A stretch of 64,000 nucleotides of DNA from Circinella umbellata (lineage: Eukaryota; Mucoromycota; Mucoromycetes; Mucorales; Lichtheimiaceae): positions 534,556 to 598,555 of the forward strand of contig JAIWNF010000034.1 in the NCBI GenBank assembly GCA_025093555.1, given 5' to 3'. The position numbers were made by a program, and so were the translations under genes. The notes beneath the pieces were generated by a model. That model had not been told where the DNA came from. It did no database searches and saw only the letters and a list, made by a program, of their open reading frames with translations. This document shows, one piece after another, positions 24,038-38,042 of the stretch. Every line of letters starts with the position of its first letter. The stretch's first letter is position 1.

Positions 24038-25437
24038 TTTCTTCTACAAGATGGAGATTGACGGATCGACTAATTATCTTCAAGATTTAAAAAAAAGGGT
24101 TTGTATTGAAAAAGGAGTAAAAATATATTAAGAAACACGGCTTTTTTCCTTCGTTTCTTTAAAAAAAAAAGAGAGGGAGAGTGAGTGAGAGAGAGAAAAA
24201 AAAACGCTGAAGAAGAAAAAAGAAGTATGTGTGTGAGAAGTATGTGAGTGTATGTAGTGGAGTGACTTTACTCTCACTCCACCCAGCGACCAAATGAATT
24301 CTTGACTTGAAAAAAAAGGAACTCAGCTTGTTTGCCGATTTGCTTGGATCCAAAACAAGTTTTCTGTCGCTACTTGCTGTAATTAATTAACCTTAGACTG
24401 CATTGATTTATTTATTAAAACACATAATGTGTATATAAAGTTCTCATACATACTTATTGATTTTATAATTAAATATATCCATTGTTACTTAAATATAGTC
24501 AGTAGCTGAATTCACGCTTTCTCGTTTCATTTTTTACATATGCGCATAGCAACATATTATACTACAATACGCCTTAGCTATAATAACCATATTCTTTTTA
24601 TTTTGTATCTACGTAACAGCAAGTAAGTCATCATCATTCCCGATAAATAGCAGACAAGCTGCAGAACATAACATTTGTGTATTACTTGTTGATTTGCGCT
24701 GCTAGCACATTCAGTAAAGTGTTTCCATTGAACATTATTTTTTAAATATGAATAAAACAGTTTTTAACCTATATATAAAAACTTTATTCTCGATACTTGA
24801 TGATAAAAATAAAAACATTTGTTACTGCATAACAAATCAATAAAGTTTCTATGTACCTAGCGATGACTGAAAAGTAAAGAAATAGATATAGTAAAAATCT
24901 TGTTGAAATAAAATATGATGATAAATAACTATAAGGTGTATATAAAATGACAAGAATACTATATAATCGCCTTTTATTTTCATGCAATCCAAAGATCGTT
25001 TTCTACAAGCTCACTAAAATTATCTGAAAAGCAAAAGAATTATATTGTACTACGTTGTATTGAAAAAATTTATCATGCAAATAATAACTACTAATAAAGA
25101 TAGTGATATACTAAGATAAAGAAAAATAATAATGCAATCTCAAAAGACATTATATATATATATATAATATGTATAAGTGAGAAAATAAAAAAAAAGAAGG
25201 GGAAAAATGAAATGCTAGAAGGGGTAAGAAAAAGGAGGCAGATGAATTTTTATATGTAATCGAGTATGAAGTCTCTAAGTATCATGTCAAGAGAAAGATG
25301 GACTGTGGATGAAGATGATGCTATTTGTAGTATTCTTTTTGTGCTTTGCAGCTGTCAATAATAAAAGTGAAAATAAAAAATAAAAAATAAAAAAAACAAG
25401 CGAGTAACGGAGGAGAGGAGAGAGAAAAGAAGTAAAA
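24038..25437. other. spacer upstream of NOT4
   Basis: 1.4 kb between two minus-strand genes. It contains A/G-rich sequence at 24150-24250 (probable NOT4 leader or promoter) and a (TA)n run at 25150-25166. No gene seen. Confidence 0.55.
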
Positions 25438-27968
25438 TCAAATAATTTTGTAATATCGCATCATAAGCGTGGATAGTACACAAAATGTAAGAATGGAACA
25501 CATAATACAAAAAAACCAAGTCAAATCTTCTCTGAATTGTCCAGGAACAATAACGTTCATACCCCAGAGACCAGTAACAAGGTTCATAGGAATAAGTACA
25601 CTTCCTAATGCTGTTAACTTGGAAAGAACATCATTGATTTCATTATTTGTTTGTGTCATTTCAATTGATATTTGTGCAAGATAATTAGAATGAGATCTTG
25701 ATGATATTTTTTCATAATGATTTAAGGATTGTAACATGGTGATAATGTGATCTATTTTTTGTAAATAAACATAATTGACCCATCAATTATCAGTACGTAA
25801 TAGCAAGAATAATAAAAGATTTTTAAATTGTAGATTTTTCTTTTTTTCAATTTACGACATGATTTTTTAATTTTTACCTTGAACATCGCCAAGATAAAGT
25901 GCCACTTCACTTGATAAAGCAGGTCGATTACCATCTGTAGCTTTGGTTTCACCACGTTTAATGATCGTTTTAATCACATCGGCTTTACTGACTAAAAGCC
26001 GTAATAATCCCATCATCCTCTTACGACAGTATCCAATTCTCCGTAACATATCGGATTGTTCGGATTCTTTGAGAATCAACACCAATTCATCAATTGAGTC
26101 AACTTCAAATTCAATCATTCTTATCAATGGAGCGAACGAATCAGTAATATCATCCAAAACCGCATAACAGATCCAGTCTATTTATTATTATTGTTATTAT
26201 TATTACAACAAAATAAGGAAATTTTAGATTTCTTGGCAAAAACCGTACAGCAGTTATTGATTTTATTTTATTTTTTTGGCTGAGTTTTTCTTTTTCAAGA
26301 GTAACACAACACCTACCTGGCGTAACGTTGATGTAATCCTTCAATTGCTTGATCCGCTTTCTAACACTATATGGATGTGGCATATTTCGAAAATGAAACT
26401 AAAACAATGATATTATGAGTCAATGAGAGAGCTTTCAAGTAAGTAAATATGTAGAGAGAGAGAGAGAGAGAGAGCGAAACTTACAGTAAGAACGCCTTCT
26501 TTAAGAATGATCATATACATGCCAATAGGTTGAAGATAATTGATTGAATGCTGATCTTGATCAAATGAACGAAAACATATGAAATAATAATTTTTGAAGA
26601 CTTCACATTTCTCTCTTGGTTCTTCCATAGTAATATCTTCTGCAGTTAATGGGTGAATATGAAAAATCTGTAAAATCCCCCCCCCCATATTAGTTATTTT
26701 ACACACATTACATGTAACACACATGACATGTAAGGTTGATAGAATTATCTCTCATTTTGTCTTATTAATTAATTTAAACACATAAAAATAAATAAAAACG
26801 AACCTTGCTTAGTGCTTTCATTTCTGCATCAGTAGGACATAAAACATCGATCCAAAAACACCCTTTTTTTATCATCGTACTCAGCTGATCTCCATTCGAA
26901 GGAATTTCACTAAATGAGCGCGCATGGATAGTGGATGGTTCGGAAGGTGAATAATATGTGAATCGATAAACATCGGGATCTTCCTGTGTATGCTATATAT
27001 ATCCCGTCCCACCCCCCATAGACAGTTCATTATTATTCCCATTAACAATTATAGATCTGCCCCCTTTCTTGGGTATATGTTATAAAATTATAATTATATC
27101 TACCTTAAGTCGATCGCCATACCAGCTACCCACCTTCCTTGTATCTGATGATACCATATTTGAAAGTCGCCGTCGTCGTGGATGATGATCATTATGATGA
27201 TTTCGCTGTTCTTCTTGAATATACTCTTCTAATGCATCAAAGTCAATACCATTGCGATCATCTTTATCATCACCAGGAGGAAAACATACATCTCCTTCAA
27301 TTGAATCTTGTCTTGATCCAGCAGTATCTGCGTCAGAATTATATAAATTACTTAATCCGGGTGGTAATGGTGATGGCGTTGTACTACTAGCTTTACTATT
27401 GTTGTTAAGTGTATTGGTGCCTGATGTAGATGAACTGGTTCCATTTTCATCATCGTAATGGTTGCTACCGCTATTATGGTTGGTGTTATTATTGCTATCG
27501 GTCATGTTGATGAGAACATTATTGTTGTAAAATCCTCCTTCACTTGATAGTGGTCCTCTTCCTTCGCCGCCCATACTTGGTCTGGTAAAATAAGTAGGGA
27601 CCGGATTGTCCTATCTCATTATAATCAGGTACTGCGCCAACCGAATACAAAAAAGAAATATAAAACCTCAAAAAAAAAAACCTTTTTGTTTCACAAAAGA
27701 AAACAAAAAGGCATAAGTTGGTATGAAAAATATATTTAAAAATAAGACTCACTTGTGGTGCATTCAATTCGGGAATAGCTGCGTAACGAGGATTTCGTGA
27801 TCGATTAAAAAACATGTTGAGAGGCTGAAATGGAGAAGAAGAAGAATCTTGATCAAATTCAGTTCGAGAAGAAAATTGCATCGGATGTTGCTGTGAAAGT
27901 CTTGAAGAAGTCGTAGTAGCACCTGTAATAGGTCTATTCTTATTACTACGCTTCTTTGTTTTAGCCAT
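25438..27968 (-). CDS. MNR2: CorA-type magnesium transporter, MNR2/ALR family
   Basis: Seven exons: 27968-27753, 27610-27104, 26983-26804, 26667-26485, 26398-26317, 26177-25878, 25751-25438; 593 residues. The N-terminal ~230 residues are polar and disordered (MAKTKKRSNKNRP, Asn/Ser tracts). The CorA body follows: KKGCFWIDVLCPTDAEMKAL, IFHIHPLTAEDITMEE, FHFRNMPHPYSVRKRI, then coiled helices, and two C-terminal membrane segments with the GMN signature (LVTGLWGMNVIVPGQ) at the end of the first. Yeast MNR2 moves Mg2+ across the vacuole membrane; ALR1/2 act at the plasma membrane. The long-loop 'TAEDI' type fits this branch, but membrane location cannot be told from sequence. It is shorter than the 850-970 residues of the yeast proteins. 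Confidence 0.9.
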
Positions 27969-28627
27969 TATTGATATTATGATAAGATTATTATTACTGC
28001 TACTATTAAAAAAGAAAGAAAGAATGGAAAACAAAGTAAATCAAAGCAAGTACAAAAGAAAAAGAAAGAAAAGGAAGGGATAATAATAAAATAATGCTTA
28101 AATATAGGAGAGACAGAAAAAGAGAGAGAAAAGGGGAAAAGAAAACGAAAAGATTCACCAAAATACTATTTATTAAATGTGCTAGTAATTTTTTAAAGCA
28201 CAGATTTTGATCACTCTAAAAAACGAGAAAGAATGAATGGGATGGGCGTTCTCATATTCTGCAGTTCTGATATATACATTGCCTTTTACCCCCGGTCGTC
28301 ATGTGTGCAGAACAGTGAACAGGAGTGGCCCACAACGTCGTCATCATCATTATCTTTTTACTATAGGATAAACAACACAGACCCAATACAGATACAGATG
28401 CAGATACCAGAAGGTTCCAATTTACTATCTTTGGTACTTCCACAGTTGAAAAAGATGATCATGTCATCTGCCTTTGTTCGCTATATTATCGTTGCTTTTT
28501 CCATTGGTTTATTATTATTATATTAATTGGATGGTAAGTGCGCTGTCAATATATAATATATTGGGGGATTTGTCGTTATCTGTTATATATAATAATTTAT
28601 TTATAAATATAAAATAATCAATCATAA
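27969..28627. other. spacer between MNR2 and RIC1
   Basis: About 660 bp containing the MNR2 promoter side and RIC1 3' flank. A purine-rich AAAGAAAG tract at 28010-28155 lies just upstream of the MNR2 start. A 97-residue plus-strand frame at 28233-28526 is not supported by any family feature. Confidence 0.55.
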
Positions 28628-29750
28628 TTAAGTACCAGTGGTTAATCCTTGCATACTTTGTACCACCTTGTCCACTTGCGCATCCTCAGTATTTGGTGAC
28701 ATTGGGTTATTAGGATCCATGCGATTTTTAATCACTTCTAGTGCTTCTTGCAGGGTTTTGCCTGAATCTTATTTTTTTAAAAAAAATTAATGTTATTGGA
28801 TCGTTTTAAAATCATAAGTATACCCCGTTTTTATTTTTAATTCTTTACTTACTGTCAATGGAACTAAGAAATCGAACAAGTTCTTTACATAATTCAAAAT
28901 CTTCTACATCCATTGCTTTTTGTAAAAGACGTATTGTATCCTATATAGTAATATAAATAAATAAACAAATATGCAATTAATGCTCCGTTGATTTTTGATA
29001 TATGCAGAAATGTTATTTTAGTGTTAGAAAGAGTGGGGGAGAAAGATTATTTACTTTGCCACCAACAGCCAAAGGCTGCATTGTTTGAAGGATAATCAAA
29101 TATGAGGTTGCGGTACGTAGTCGACCATCAGATAAACATAACTGCAAGAGCAAAAAAAAAGATATGGTAATGTGAGTAGAGTTTTTTTTTTTCTTCCAAT
29201 TTTCTTTATGCATTAAACGGTCATTTCAAAAGTAGATCATTCTTGTTACCTCAAATAAATCCTTTGGTTCACCTACAACAGAAAATAAATGATCCCATAA
29301 TGCTACTTCTGTTTTTCTTGCACAACTCACAATAACATCTAATGCATGAGGGAACTGATCCAGATATTTAATCACCAACGGCAATATTGGATCTATTATA
29401 TACAAATTTCGGTGTTGTTGTAATACGTTATTAGTATATAAGCTATTACATAATAGATAGATATCCATCAAATATGCAATATTATGCACGTAAAAACAAA
29501 AAAAAAATCTTATTTAAAAATAATATTAATCTATGTATATTCATACCGTGATGTGGCCGATTTTCCGTTTCTTCTTCCAGAACAGTATGAAGTAAAATTT
29601 CGAGTGAATGTCCAAAATAGATCAATCGTTCATAAGCACGACCAAACACAACTGCATCTTCTTCAAAACCTTGGCGTAACAAATGTTGTAATATGTGGTG
29701 AATAAATAAATGTGTCTACATAATAGTAGTAACCAGTCCTTTTTTGGTAA

Positions 29751-29782
<32 letters not shown>

Positions 29783-32700
29783 AGAAAAGAATCAATGAAA
29801 CATATTCTTATACAGTACCTTACTACTCATTTTGTAAATCATAAACCCTAATGACTCTTTGAAGACCATCCCTTGTTCAATACCAATGACAACACCTTTT
29901 TCTAGAAGTACAGCTGGTAGTTTTGTTTTGAAACACACACGTACATATATATATATATTAGTATAACTTTTTCTCTTTTTCCATACATCGACAAGCTTTG
30001 TTAAAAAAAATTAATAATAGGATACTAACAATGAGGATAAAAATCTAATGGTATATGTATTGTTCCTTCATCTAATTGTTGAATGCTTGGAATTCGCCAA
30101 CGTGAATATCCATCCATTTCTACAACTGACATAGAGGGTGATAAAGGTTCTGGGCCAATATGAAAACCTAGTGAATAAGGTCGACCAATATTGGCTCTAG
30201 CTGCTAAGTAACCTGGTGTTGTAGGTGTAGATGGCTCACTTTCAAATGGATCATTACTGAATGTATTAAACCCATAATCATCACTTCTTAAAAGATTTGC
30301 GAATACTTTGACACCTTTACCATCCACAATCCAAAGTGATGTCAAAAGATTCGCTATACTTTTTCGTCCAATCCAATAATACTCTACTTTATCCGATAAG
30401 ACATGTAAATCGTACTGTGATTGTGAACTAGCTTGTCCTGTCAAATCAGAGTCATCATCATCATCCTAGAGGGGGGGATATCTTGATGTTAATTGCACTT
30501 TCTCTTTTCCTTTTTTTTCATAATACAATTTTTGACATACAGGTATACGAGGACAAAGCATAATTAATTTTCCATCCACAAGAATAATGATATTTGCAGA
30601 AATAACGTCACTCAATGAATTCATTTGATCTAAACGAATAACAAGACGTAGATGTTATTATTAGAACATAAATAATAATAAAAGAGCCCTTCCCTCTCAT
30701 TTCAATAATTAAAGGTATATAAATATAGATTATTATTATTTTTAAAATATAGAACGTTTTTACCTCCTGTATGACTTCCAAATAAACTAATACCCCGTAC
30801 TCGCGTTACCCTGGCAACCACGTTGCCAAAGGCAACCCTTCGTACTTGTTCCAAACGAGCTACATTCACATTTCCATTCCCGTTCATAATAGCTGCGTTG
30901 GCTGCATTTATACTTTCAGAACGTGTTATAATATTATAAATATTTAAAACATTATCAGACGTATATACTAATAAATAACTTCCACATATATTGATGTAGA
31001 GTGGGGTATGTTGTAAAGTTTCTGTATATAAAATATGTGCATTGTCGAGGTTATTGTCGCGCGAATATAGTCGTAACTAGATGCATATAAAAGTGTATAT
31101 ATAAAAATGTAAATATCTAAGCATGAGTACACTCATTATTATCACTCATCATTATCTATATATACCTCAAAAAGTTTTCCAGCAACTGGTGCGTTTAATA
31201 CTTCACAAGCGGCAATCAATATATTCTTATACCAAGCCATACCACCACGAACAAGAAAACCCTGTTCTTGTTGTTGATTTCCAAACATTTTCCAGCGATT
31301 AGAAAATGTATTGTAGTGCGCTAATCCCCTGCGTCCTGCAACAGCAACAAATCTTCCATCTGAACTGATTGATGAATACTATAAGGTTTTTTATTTTATT
31401 TTTCATGCAAGTTAGCCACATACATATTTAGACTTGAACGACGTTGATCTTTTCCCCTTTTTTTTTCTGCCCTTTCCCAACTTAATTGTTCTCTCTTTTT
31501 TTGGTTCCGTCACACTACTTACTCGAATTGGCCAGTGATCTGTAATATACATAGGTGGGTACTTAAAACAAGTATACCCATTATTGATACGTTAGTATTA
31601 TTTGCTGTGGACCCCCTCTCCAATTTTTTTTCTAACTTTTTTTCTCTCTTATTGCTAATCTCACCAACACTTGTGTCCATAAAACCGCATCTGGATCAAT
31701 TGTTGTTGTATTATTTTCTTGATAATCTCCACCATAATTATAAAGTAGTATTCTGTCATCCATTTGTAATAATCCTCGCCTTGCATTATCCTAAATATTT
31801 TGTTATTCAAAAGTTTACATATATTGTTACTATCATACTAACTTTTATCCATATTCCACCACCAAAAAAAAAACAATGATAATAACACTTACAGCATTAT
31901 GAAAGTTGGTAATAGCCGATTTTGCAAACGGTAATGTAAATAAGCTTGCTCTTTCACTTTCAATAGCGAAGTAATCATCATCTTTTTCTTTAAGTTCGGG
32001 TGCACTTAGAATAAACAAATTATGATTACCAGGCCCCCAAAACTATTATACAAATGACAGCATTACGTGAAGTTTGTAAGTTATAATGTGATAATAATTA
32101 ACAATTTTTTTGTCCATTTCCAGCATATTTAAAATCGTACCAATGAACTGACACCTTTAATATATTTATCTTGTGGAAGGTGAGGTCTAATATTATTGAA
32201 GCTATTATTAATAATCTTTTGTTTTTTTTGCTCTTCACCTCTCATCTCAATAAAATCATCCAATATAGAAAAAAAAATATGTGCTTACTCTACGCCGTCA
32301 TCTTGGCTAAAGAATATATCGTCTATATCACTAATGGATGATAAAAGATGGCCATAAACACTCCATATAGCGATTCCTTTACTTTCGAAACCAACGGCTA
32401 ATGCATATCCATCTGAAGTCCATACAAGTGATTTTATACTACTTTGCGATGCATTTATTTTGGATCGTAGATCAGCTGGACCATTCGTTTGTCGTATAAA
32501 TTCATGTGAAAGAGTCGGTGCAGAAATATAGTTATTGGCTGAATAAACGTATACTTTTCCACTAAATATAATTATAATAACAGTATTATCTTGAATATAA
32601 ATTTTCTTGAATTGTTCCCCATCACACACAATAAAATTATATATACAGATAAAACCACTAACCTTTTTGTTCCAACAGCAATAAGTGAAAATTTACCATT

Positions 32701-33131
32701 CACAGCAACAGAAGTTGCTTGTTTACCGACATCCAATAATCCCTCTTCACCATGGAAACAGCTACCTGTCCATGTAATCAATTCTTTATAGCTTGGGATC
32801 GTAGGTGACATTCCTACCGAAGCTGCTGAAGGAGAACTTGACTAGATTATGTAAATATTTATGAATATTTATATCTACTATACATGTATTTATACGTATA
32901 TAAATGATTAAGCTAAACTTACTCGTCTACTACTACTTCTTCGTCGCTGTCTAGGTGTTGAAGAACCAGCATTTTGTATAAAATAAACTCTTCCTGCATC
33001 CGTAATCCAAACCGATATATTCATTGCCTTATCATAATTGGCCGATATAACCTTTTCTATAAAAAAATATAAAAATCAAAAACAAACAAAAAAAAACTTG
33101 CTTCTTTTGATCATCTTCTCCTCCCTTCCGC

Positions 33132-33165
<34 letters not shown>

Positions 33166-34162
33166 TCTTTTTTTTTCTTTACCTGATGAATTAACAAATA
33201 TACCAAGTTTACTTTGTACAGCAGTTTGTGTTGAATTAACTTCGTGTGGATTCCAAGAAATACATTGAATAGCTGCAGGTTTTTGTGTAGCAATGATAAG
33301 TGTATCATCAGATGATGTACCACTATTATCATTATAATTAATCATCTTCTCCCCTTTTTTTTTGGTAATCATTATTATTTGCATGAATTTTATTATTATT
33401 TCTTACCATTCTACACCAGCATCCACCCGGATAGCTAATCGAAACTTTAATAACATTGTTCTTGGTCCACCTCCTTCACCTGGCCCTGTAACGACAGCAT
33501 GATGAGAATGCGGAAAGTTAAATTCAAACGATCGCTGATCAAAGTTGAGAATAGCATAAAGTAGAAGATAGTTTTTGGTAGTCTGAAAAATAATCAATTA
33601 TAATTTGATTTCCTTAGCATTAGTACTATTCCTATTATTATCAACCAATCAATCAATTAATCCAATCAATCTAAATTAATAGCTAAAACGTACCAGGATC
33701 ACAATAGCTGTAGCATCCGGTTTCCACATGATATGTTTATTGGCACCAAATTCATTAATATGTTTCTCTGATCTTTCGACGAATGATAATACAACCGTTG
33801 GCTAAGAGTATGAAGAATATACATACATAACACTTTATATATTAATTTACAAAAAAAAAAAAGAGAGAGATTCTTTTTGACAAGAATAGCAAAAGTGTGT
33901 GCAATATATACGTGCGATGGACTGAAAACCATAATCGAGGTGTCTTATTTGTAAATGAAAGCAATTTTACCTTTACGGACCATAAATAAACAGCAGTGGA
34001 AGTGCAACTAACAAAAAGTGACGCGTGTGGTGATGGTTCTGCACTAACAATATCTAATGGTTGACGGAAATGTTTATCTGCATCTTGGCTTTGATTATCT
34101 TTGTTGCCGCGCAATGCATTGGCTAGCGACAGTTGACTCGCAACACCATTAAGCCAATACAT
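28628..34162 (-). CDS. RIC1: RIC1, Golgi Rab6/Ypt6 exchange-factor subunit
   Basis: Twenty-one exons; 1,127 residues. Exons: 34162-33971, 33801-33694, 33582-33407, 33322-33183, 33056-32923, 32841-32663, 32561-32289, 32240-32141, 32042-31893, 31790-31665, 31561-31523, 31378-31166, 31076-30764, 30629-30541, 30465-30030, 29913-29819, 29715-29547, 29392-29250, 29141-29055, 28940-28853, 28761-28628. The first half is WD-repeat-like (SVKPTVVLSFVERSEKHI; SLVWTSDGYALAVGF; DHWPIRYSSISSDGRF). The second half is the RIC1 helical domain (FPHALDVIVSCARKTEVALW; LSDGRLRTATSYLIILQTMQ). With RGP1 it activates the Golgi Rab Ypt6 in endosome-to-Golgi recycling. A (TA)n run at 33135-33163 lies in intron 4. The splice choices at exons 4, 8 and 11 use weak acceptors and are the least certain. 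Confidence 0.9.
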
Positions 34163-36210
34163 TTTATTATGTATAGAATAGTTTTTTCTGAAGGAATAAT
34201 AATAATAATAAATAAGAGTTTGAAAAAAAAAAATAAAGTTGATCGAGTTAAGATAATAAGAAGTAGGACTAAAGGAATTGAATAGATTATTACTTTGTAT
34301 CCCCCAATTTTACTTTTGTCCGAACTAATTTTCTCTATAATTCAACTTCACATTCAGAAAATATAATAATAGCAAATTATCTATCCAGAATGCACCGTGG
34401 AGAAAATGATTTCGAATTTGATACCCAACCCTGACACTCTTTAGAAGTTAACTTCTTGGCGGATTATATATTACATGGTGTTCTTGATGTATCATCCTCG
34501 GACAAAAGCTCACACCATAAATCAACCTTCAGCCTTGAGCAAAACAACTCAATAAATTTAAAAAAGGAGAATAAGCTGGAACATATTAAACTTCATATCT
34601 TCTGTCCCCAACTATTTAGTGTACGAAAATTGAATTATGTATTCCAGCATGATCCAGTACAAGAGTTTCTCCGTAAATATTGTTCTTATCAAGTAGCAGA
34701 ATCATTATCATATTAAATTCAAAATGTCGAGAAAATTGTGTACTCTTTGTAACATACATTCCTTCTTCTCTTCTATTCTTTTCTTTTTCTTTTCAGTCAC
34801 GGCTTGTGGTTTTCTAAGAAACATATCCACGCATTTAGAACAGTATTATTAATCTCATAGTTATTTGAAACTACTGTTCTAGCAAGTCTACTACGTTTTG
34901 ACCTCATAAATGTGTGCTTCATATATATATCAAATGCAGCTTCGTCTTAAACACATAGCTCCTAGAACCAATATTCTACTTATCTGAAAAATTAAACGCT
35001 GTATATATAGCAAAAATATTATTATACTTCATAGCTAAAATATGCTTCTTTTCATATCATGTGATTAAGTTTCCATTAGCGACATCTAGCAATCATAATT
35101 ATTGTGCTATCATCACGGAAACAATAATAGAATGACAAATAACATAAGACAAGTACAAAAAAAAATTAGACAGCTCCTAAATTATCACAGCTATATTTTA
35201 TTTATAAAAATACTAACTTGCCACCGAACTTTTTGGTAGGAAGTATCTAATTAGTAAACAAAGTTCATTTGCGAACAAAAGCTATTAAATGGCACTGAGT
35301 TGTTTAGTGTAGTGAATAGAAAGAGTTTTATAATTCTGCGCAGAAGGAAATTTATTAGCGTATTAACATTTACGGCATTACCATGACTACTATAATAGTT
35401 ATACACAATACCTCTTCTAATTCTGTTCCAAATTGGCTTATTTATTATTATTGGGAAATTGGTGGATAGATATGGGCTGCAGTGATGATATCCACAATAA
35501 CCACTATAATTATTGATTTCAACCATTAGCCACAGCAACAAATACTTCTATTCTTTTTTCTTTTATGCAACCGAAAAATCGCAATTCAAGTGATCATTGA
35601 ACTACGGTATTGACAAGAAAAAATGGATGGAGCGATAAGACCACGTCTTGTTGAAATTGTCGAAAACACCCAACCGGGAGAGGGAACAATGATTATCCAA
35701 TAAGGAAAGCAAAACCGTCAGGCGTCGGATTAAACTCTGTTATGATTGCTCTCGACAATATACCATCAAGAACAAATGAAATAAAATAGAGCCAATTTTT
35801 TTTTGTTAAAAACAAACAAAAATAAAATACTTTTCTTTTTTTCCGTTTTTTTATGCTTGTTCCTTTAATCCGTGTTATTATTCTTATATGTGCTACTATA
35901 AAAAATACAAAATAGTATAATAGAAAGTCCATATCCATTAATATAGGTATATATAACATAAACAAAAAATACGTGGAATAGAATGCCTAATAATGTGAAA
36001 TCAGTTTCTCCTGACCCTTTTTTTTTCATTGCGCCTTACACCAGGGCTTTCTTGCTTTGAAACATTTCTTTTAGAAGCATTATCGCTGAGTTTGTACTAA
36101 AAAAAGAGACACGAATCTCTCGCACCCATTCATCTTCCTTCTTTCTTTTTTTCTCTTCTTTTCTATACATATATTCTTTTTTATACTCGTTTTTCTGTTA
36201 TTTATTCATT
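34163..36210. other. 2 kb spacer between divergent RIC1 and alginate-lyase-family genes
   Basis: Divergent promoter region. It has open frames at 34456-34716 (+, 86 residues) and 35251-35541 (-, 96 residues) without recognised content. The final ~80 bp before the lyase ATG are strongly pyrimidine-rich (CTTCCTTCTTTC type), as is common before fungal start codons. Confidence 0.5.
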
Positions 36211-38042
36211 ATGGGTCCAAAAAAACCGGAAATAGAATATATTCATTTACGTCGTCTTGCTGAATTACGTCAAAATAAAACTCCACCAGAAGAAGAATAT
36301 AAAGAAGCTTATAAAAGTTTGCATCAACTTGCACAAGGTGCTATGAAAAAAGGGCCCTTTAGTGTTACTATAGGAAAATCCTTTCCTCATATTGCTGCAA
36401 GTGGAGATCCTCGGGATTTTTTGAGTTATGCTCCGTAAGTTGCTTATTTTTTGTACTGCTATTTTTTAATGTAAAGTATGCATTACAACAGCGTAATTTA
36501 TATGCACTAATAAATGATCAACATACTATAAAATAGATATTGGTGGCCGGTATATATTTATATCTTTTTCTTTTCTTACAACAAAATTTGTTTCTTTTTA
36601 AACATGCAAAAAAGGAAAAGGAAAATACTAAATAGCTAAATACTATAGGAAGAAAAAGATGGTCAAGTAATATATGTTCGTCGTGACGGAAAACGCAACC
36701 CAGGTAATACTTTTTGAGCGTCATTATTATAAAGAAAAAATTATGTATATATATATACATATGCAAGACTGTAAAATAAAAAGAAAAGGCGGGGGTAGAA
36801 AGGGGGTCTGATTATTTTTTGTTGTTTTGTTTGTTTAACAACAGATTGCAGCGAAGTCAAAGACCAATCTCAATTAGAAGCACTTGCAGAAAATTTAACT
36901 TTTCTTTGTTTGGGTTATTTTTTGTTGCATAAATCCGAATACGCAAATCATGCTATTTCTTTGATTGATGCCTTCTTTATTAATAGCGAAACAAGAATGA
37001 ATCCTCATGTTGATTATGGTCAAGTAGTTCGAGGGGCTAACAATCCAACCGGAAAAGGACGTCCTGAAGGCATTATCAGTACTCGTTTGTATGAAAGAGA
37101 AAATTATGTATTTATACATATATATATATATAGATATATTTACAAATAACCAAATAATTGAACTGTATATTCTAATATTAGATTTTTTTTTGCGTATTAT
37201 AAAAAACAAACCACAGTTTAGCTCGGGTTGCCAATGTTATACCATTACTTGAAGATCATGAAGGATATGCACCCATACAACGTCCAATCCATCTGTGGTT
37301 CGCCAATTATCTGCAATGGCTTTTAGAAAGTCCTATCGGTAAAAAGGAAGCTGCCAAAAAGAACAACCATCATACATTTTACCTCGTTCAAGTAGCTGCA
37401 ATTCAACAACTTCTTTATGCAGAAGGGAAATATCGCTGTCCCCCTGCACAAAAGACTATACAAGATTATTATACCAATGTACTTCCTCAACAGATAGACA
37501 AAAAAACAGGGAACCAACCACTGGAAGCCAGTAGAACACGCCAGTTTCATTATTTGGAGTTTAATCTGCATGCAGCAATATTTCTTGCAGAGCTAGGTAT
37601 TGATGCCGCTTGTTATGACGTTTATTGTCAACAGCAGTTAATTCCGTTAGCTGCAACGCACATGATCGATTATTGTAATAATAAGAATATAAAGGAAGAT
37701 ATGACCGAAGGAGTACGGACAGTTGAAATTATAAAAAGCAGATATGGTGATACATACGATCATTGTTATACACGATTCTTGGAGATGGCGCGTCATTGCA
37801 AAGATGCTGAAAATATCAGTGGGCCAAAAAATGCTATTGCACAACTATGGTTTCGTAAAAGTTCACAATATAATGATTTAAGTACAAGTAACGAAATTAA
37901 TCATACCCCAGCTATAATCAACTCTAATAGTAGTAGTAGTAACAGCAGTGCTGAGGAAGGGGGGAAAGCTAATAGCAATATTGAAAGCAAAGGCAGTAAA
38001 GTCGTGGCTTTCTTTGACAAGATACTCCATCATCATCATTAA
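36211..38042 (+). CDS. alginate-lyase-family (PF05426-like) protein, probably cytosolic
   Basis: Five exons: 36211-36434, 36537-36549 (13 nt), 36649-36703, 36845-37088, 37217-38042; 453 residues. The order of motifs follows the alginate lyase (alpha/alpha toroid) family: FSVTIGKSFPHIAASGDPRD, then YAPYWWP encoded across the 13-nt exon, RRDGKRNPDCSEVKD, HVDYGQVVRGANNPTGKGRP, GIISTRFLARVANVIPLL, NNHHTFYLVQVAAIQQLL and SRTRQFHYLEFNLHA, with the His/Arg/Tyr residues typical of the catalytic cleft. There is no signal peptide and the tail is Ser/His-rich (ends HHHH). The likely reaction is beta-elimination of a uronic-acid polymer. Substrate is unknown; Mucorales walls contain glucuronic-acid polymers, so self-wall turnover is possible, though the cytosolic location argues against simple secretion. 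Confidence 0.82.

Noticed and set aside
27611..27752. Continuation of MNR2 exon 1 into a hydrophobic peptide
   Set aside because: It is intron 1 (GTGAGT...GATAG); splicing to 27610 gives DNPVPTYFTRPSMGG in frame with exon 2.
34456..34716. 86-residue plus-strand open frame
   Set aside because: No family feature; lies in the divergent promoter region upstream of RIC1.
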